DNA of 7,318 nt from contig DBQN01000054.1 in assembly GCA_002305255.1 (NCBI GenBank), positions 8,851-16,168 on the forward strand, given 5' to 3'. Under the pieces are notes generated by a model. The model ran no database searches, was not told the DNA's origin, and saw nothing but the letters and a program-made list of their open reading frames with translations. The first letter of the stretch is position 1; the number at the start of each line of letters is the position of its first letter. The translations under genes were made by a program, and so were the position numbers. This document shows, one piece after another, positions 5,939 to 7,318 of the stretch. The DNA is from Firmicutes bacterium UBA1393 (GTDB taxonomy: Bacteria > Bacillota > DTU025).

Positions 5939-7273
5939 TTACCGGGCGAGCACCCTTTCGGCTCTCTGGATGAGGGCTGCAGCCGCCTCGTCGGGGCCCA
6001 TCTCGTAGGCCATCACTGCCTGGAAGATGGGCAGAACAGCCTCGCTGAGCACCCTCGATTCCTTGGCGGCAATGTCGAGAGGCAGCGGCGACCGCCAGTT
6101 TATCAGCTTGGTCTGGCGATCAGTGAATGCAACGTTGTCGGGGTTCAGGGCAGCCAGGTTGGTCTTGAACTTCTCGCGGGCCGACTTCGACACCGGCGGA
6201 TACGCGAGCTCCACTGCTCCGGCTCCCGCCTCAGGACCCACAAGGAACTTCAAGAGCTTGACCGCGTTGGCGGTGTGCTCATCGCCCTGATACTTCTTCT
6301 GCTTGAACACGGTGTATCCCTCTGACCCTCCGAACACCTTGGCAGGCTGGCCTGCCTTGTGCGGGAAGGGCAGCGACACGTAGTCAATGGGCTTGCCAGC
6401 GACGGTGCCGGCCTCGATATCCTTCCGCCGCTGGATCGACATGACCTCGAAATACGGAATCCCACGACCGAACATGGCCGTATCCCAGCTGTTGAAGAGC
6501 TCCCAGCGCCTGCCGGCGCTCATGCCCGAGCACTCTTTCGGCATGTAGCCGTTGTCCATCAGGCTGCGTATGAGCGTGAACGCCTCAGCAATCTTCTCCT
6601 TCGTCCAGACCAGCTTGCCCTCGGCGTTCACCAGATCGGTGGCGCCGTTGTTGAGCATCAGCATCTCAAGGAGCTCACTGTTGTAGCCAGGCATGACGAA
6701 TGCGTATTGAGTGCGCCCATCAGGCAGCTTCTTCGTCAGCGACTTGGCCACGCTCATGAACTCGTCCCAAGTCCAGCCCTCGCGCTGGATCTTGCGCCAG
6801 TCTATGTTGGCCTCCTCGAGTAGGGCTTTGTTACCGCCGAGTGTGTATATGTAGACGTAAAGCGGAATGCCCCACAGCTTGCCATCGAGGGTATATCCCC
6901 TAAGTCCCTCCTCGGAGAAGTCGGCGCGCTCCTCGGGAGTGAGGTAGTCATCCAAAGCCACCATCAGGCCGGTTTTCGGGTATTTCGCGTCGAGCTTGTA
7001 CCAGTACACATCAGGAGGATCGCCAGAGTTAAGCGCTACTTCGAACTTTTGAGGCCCCTCTGACCATGACAGCATCTCGACCTGCACGTCGATTCCGGGG
7101 TTCTGCGCGCGGAACTTAGCCAGCATGCCGTCGAGTTCAGGGCCGTACGCCTGATGCACAGGATAGGTCCACAGACGAAGGACATCGTTCTTGGCCCACG
7201 CCGGCGCGGTGAACACCGTAGCGGTCAGCAGCACCAGCATCGCCAGGGCGGATAGGCGTTGCCACTTGCTCAA
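5939..7273 (-). CDS. Extracytoplasmic sugar-binding protein of CUT1 ABC importer (SBP family 1)
   Basis: 444 residues from a TTG at 7273, of normal family length. The N-terminus is a Sec signal: basic MSKWQR, hydrophobic core LSALAMLVLLTATVF, and probable cleavage after APAWA (about residue 27). There is no lipobox cysteine; the only Cys is at about 248. The mature part begins with VLRLWTYP, and contains FRAQNPGIDVQVEML, SGDPPDVYWY, LDGKLWGIPLYVY, GWTWDEF and YPPVSKSA, the usual landmarks of the MalE/UgpB-like family. It captures the ligand outside the membrane and delivers it to the two permeases. An in-frame GTG at 7279 gives two more residues, but lies only 2 nt from the GGAGG core, whereas the TTG is 8 nt away. 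As the first gene visible in the operon it is followed by a 185-nt gap with a large hairpin. The ligand cannot be told from the sequence. Confidence 0.93.
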   Translation of the reverse strand: MSKWQRLSALAMLVLLTATVFTAPAWAKNDVLRLWTYPVHQAYGPELDGMLAKFRAQNPGIDVQVEMLSWSEGPQKFEVALNSGDPPDVYWYKLDAKYPKTGLMVALDDYLTPEERADFSEEGLRGYTLDGKLWGIPLYVYIYTLGGNKALLEEANIDWRKIQREGWTWDEFMSVAKSLTKKLPDGRTQYAFVMPGYNSELLEMLMLNNGATDLVNAEGKLVWTKEKIAEAFTLIRSLMDNGYMPKECSGMSAGRRWELFNSWDTAMFGRGIPYFEVMSIQRRKDIEAGTVAGKPIDYVSLPFPHKAGQPAKVFGGSEGYTVFKQKKYQGDEHTANAVKLLKFLVGPEAGAGAVELAYPPVSKSAREKFKTNLAALNPDNVAFTDRQTKLINWRSPLPLDIAAKESRVLSEAVLPIFQAVMAYEMGPDEAAAALIQRAERVLAR

Positions 7274-7280
7274 AGTCACT

Positions 7281-7288
7281 ACCTCCTC
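7281..7288 (-). promoter_or_regulatory. Ribosome binding site of the binding-protein gene
   Basis: GAGGAGGT on the minus strand, near-consensus. Spacing from the GGAGG core is 8 nt to the TTG at 7273 and 2 nt to the GTG at 7279, favouring TTG. The remaining 30 bases to the window edge are too short to judge a promoter. Confidence 0.75.
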
Positions 7289-7318
7289 ATTCTGATTCTA
7301 GACAGTCTCGTGGTCGTC

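Noticed and set aside
5804..6325. A plus-strand frame opposite the end of the binding-protein gene
   Set aside because: It is antisense to the binding-protein C-terminus and has no convincing domain.
7295..7300. A TAGAAT that looks like a -10 box upstream of the binding-protein gene
   Set aside because: It is only 6 nt from the ribosome site, which would give almost no leader, and the -35 region would lie at or past the window edge. It cannot be supported.

Overview
The window is GC-rich bacterial DNA with six genes, all read on the minus strand and packed closely together. In transcription order (right to left) they are a sugar-type ABC substrate-binding protein, a MalF/UgpA-type permease, a MalG/UgpE-type permease, a MalK/UgpC-type ATPase, an 801-residue PHP/DUF3604 metallohydrolase with a large N-terminal beta-propeller-like region, and a membrane protein cut by the left edge that resembles the DUF624/YesL family. 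Gaps between genes are about 20 to 75 bases, except for 185 bases between the binding protein and the first permease. The layout strongly suggests one operon. No regulator, RNA gene, mobile element or CRISPR array is visible.

The four transporter genes form a complete CUT1-type carbohydrate importer: secreted binding protein, two permeases with EAA coupling loops, and a dedicated ATPase with every nucleotide-binding motif intact. The hydrolase has no signal peptide and should be cytoplasmic. It carries the full set of PHP metal-ligand motifs and is placed to act on the imported compound. The arrangement recalls the Ugp system, where a UgpABCE importer is paired with the cytoplasmic phosphodiesterase UgpQ, but the enzyme here is of another fold. 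The substrate cannot be read from the sequence.

The source is not certain. Strong GGAGG-type Shine-Dalgarno sites, GTG/TTG starts and a DUF624-like gene next to a CUT1 importer are common in Bacillota, and the GC-rich composition would fit a high-GC lineage of that phylum. The binding protein has an ordinary Sec signal without a lipobox, which is unusual for a monoderm and hints at a diderm lineage. Other phyla rich in CUT1 transporters are not excluded.

Points worth a second look are: the Cys-rich propeller-PHP fusion; replacement of the conserved EAA-loop glycine by alanine in both permeases; a perfect 12-bp inverted repeat between the binding-protein and permease genes; a near-perfect 25-nt dyad inside the first permease gene; and an Ala/Gly-rich optional N-terminus made by a 9-bp tandem repeat at the junction of the two permeases.
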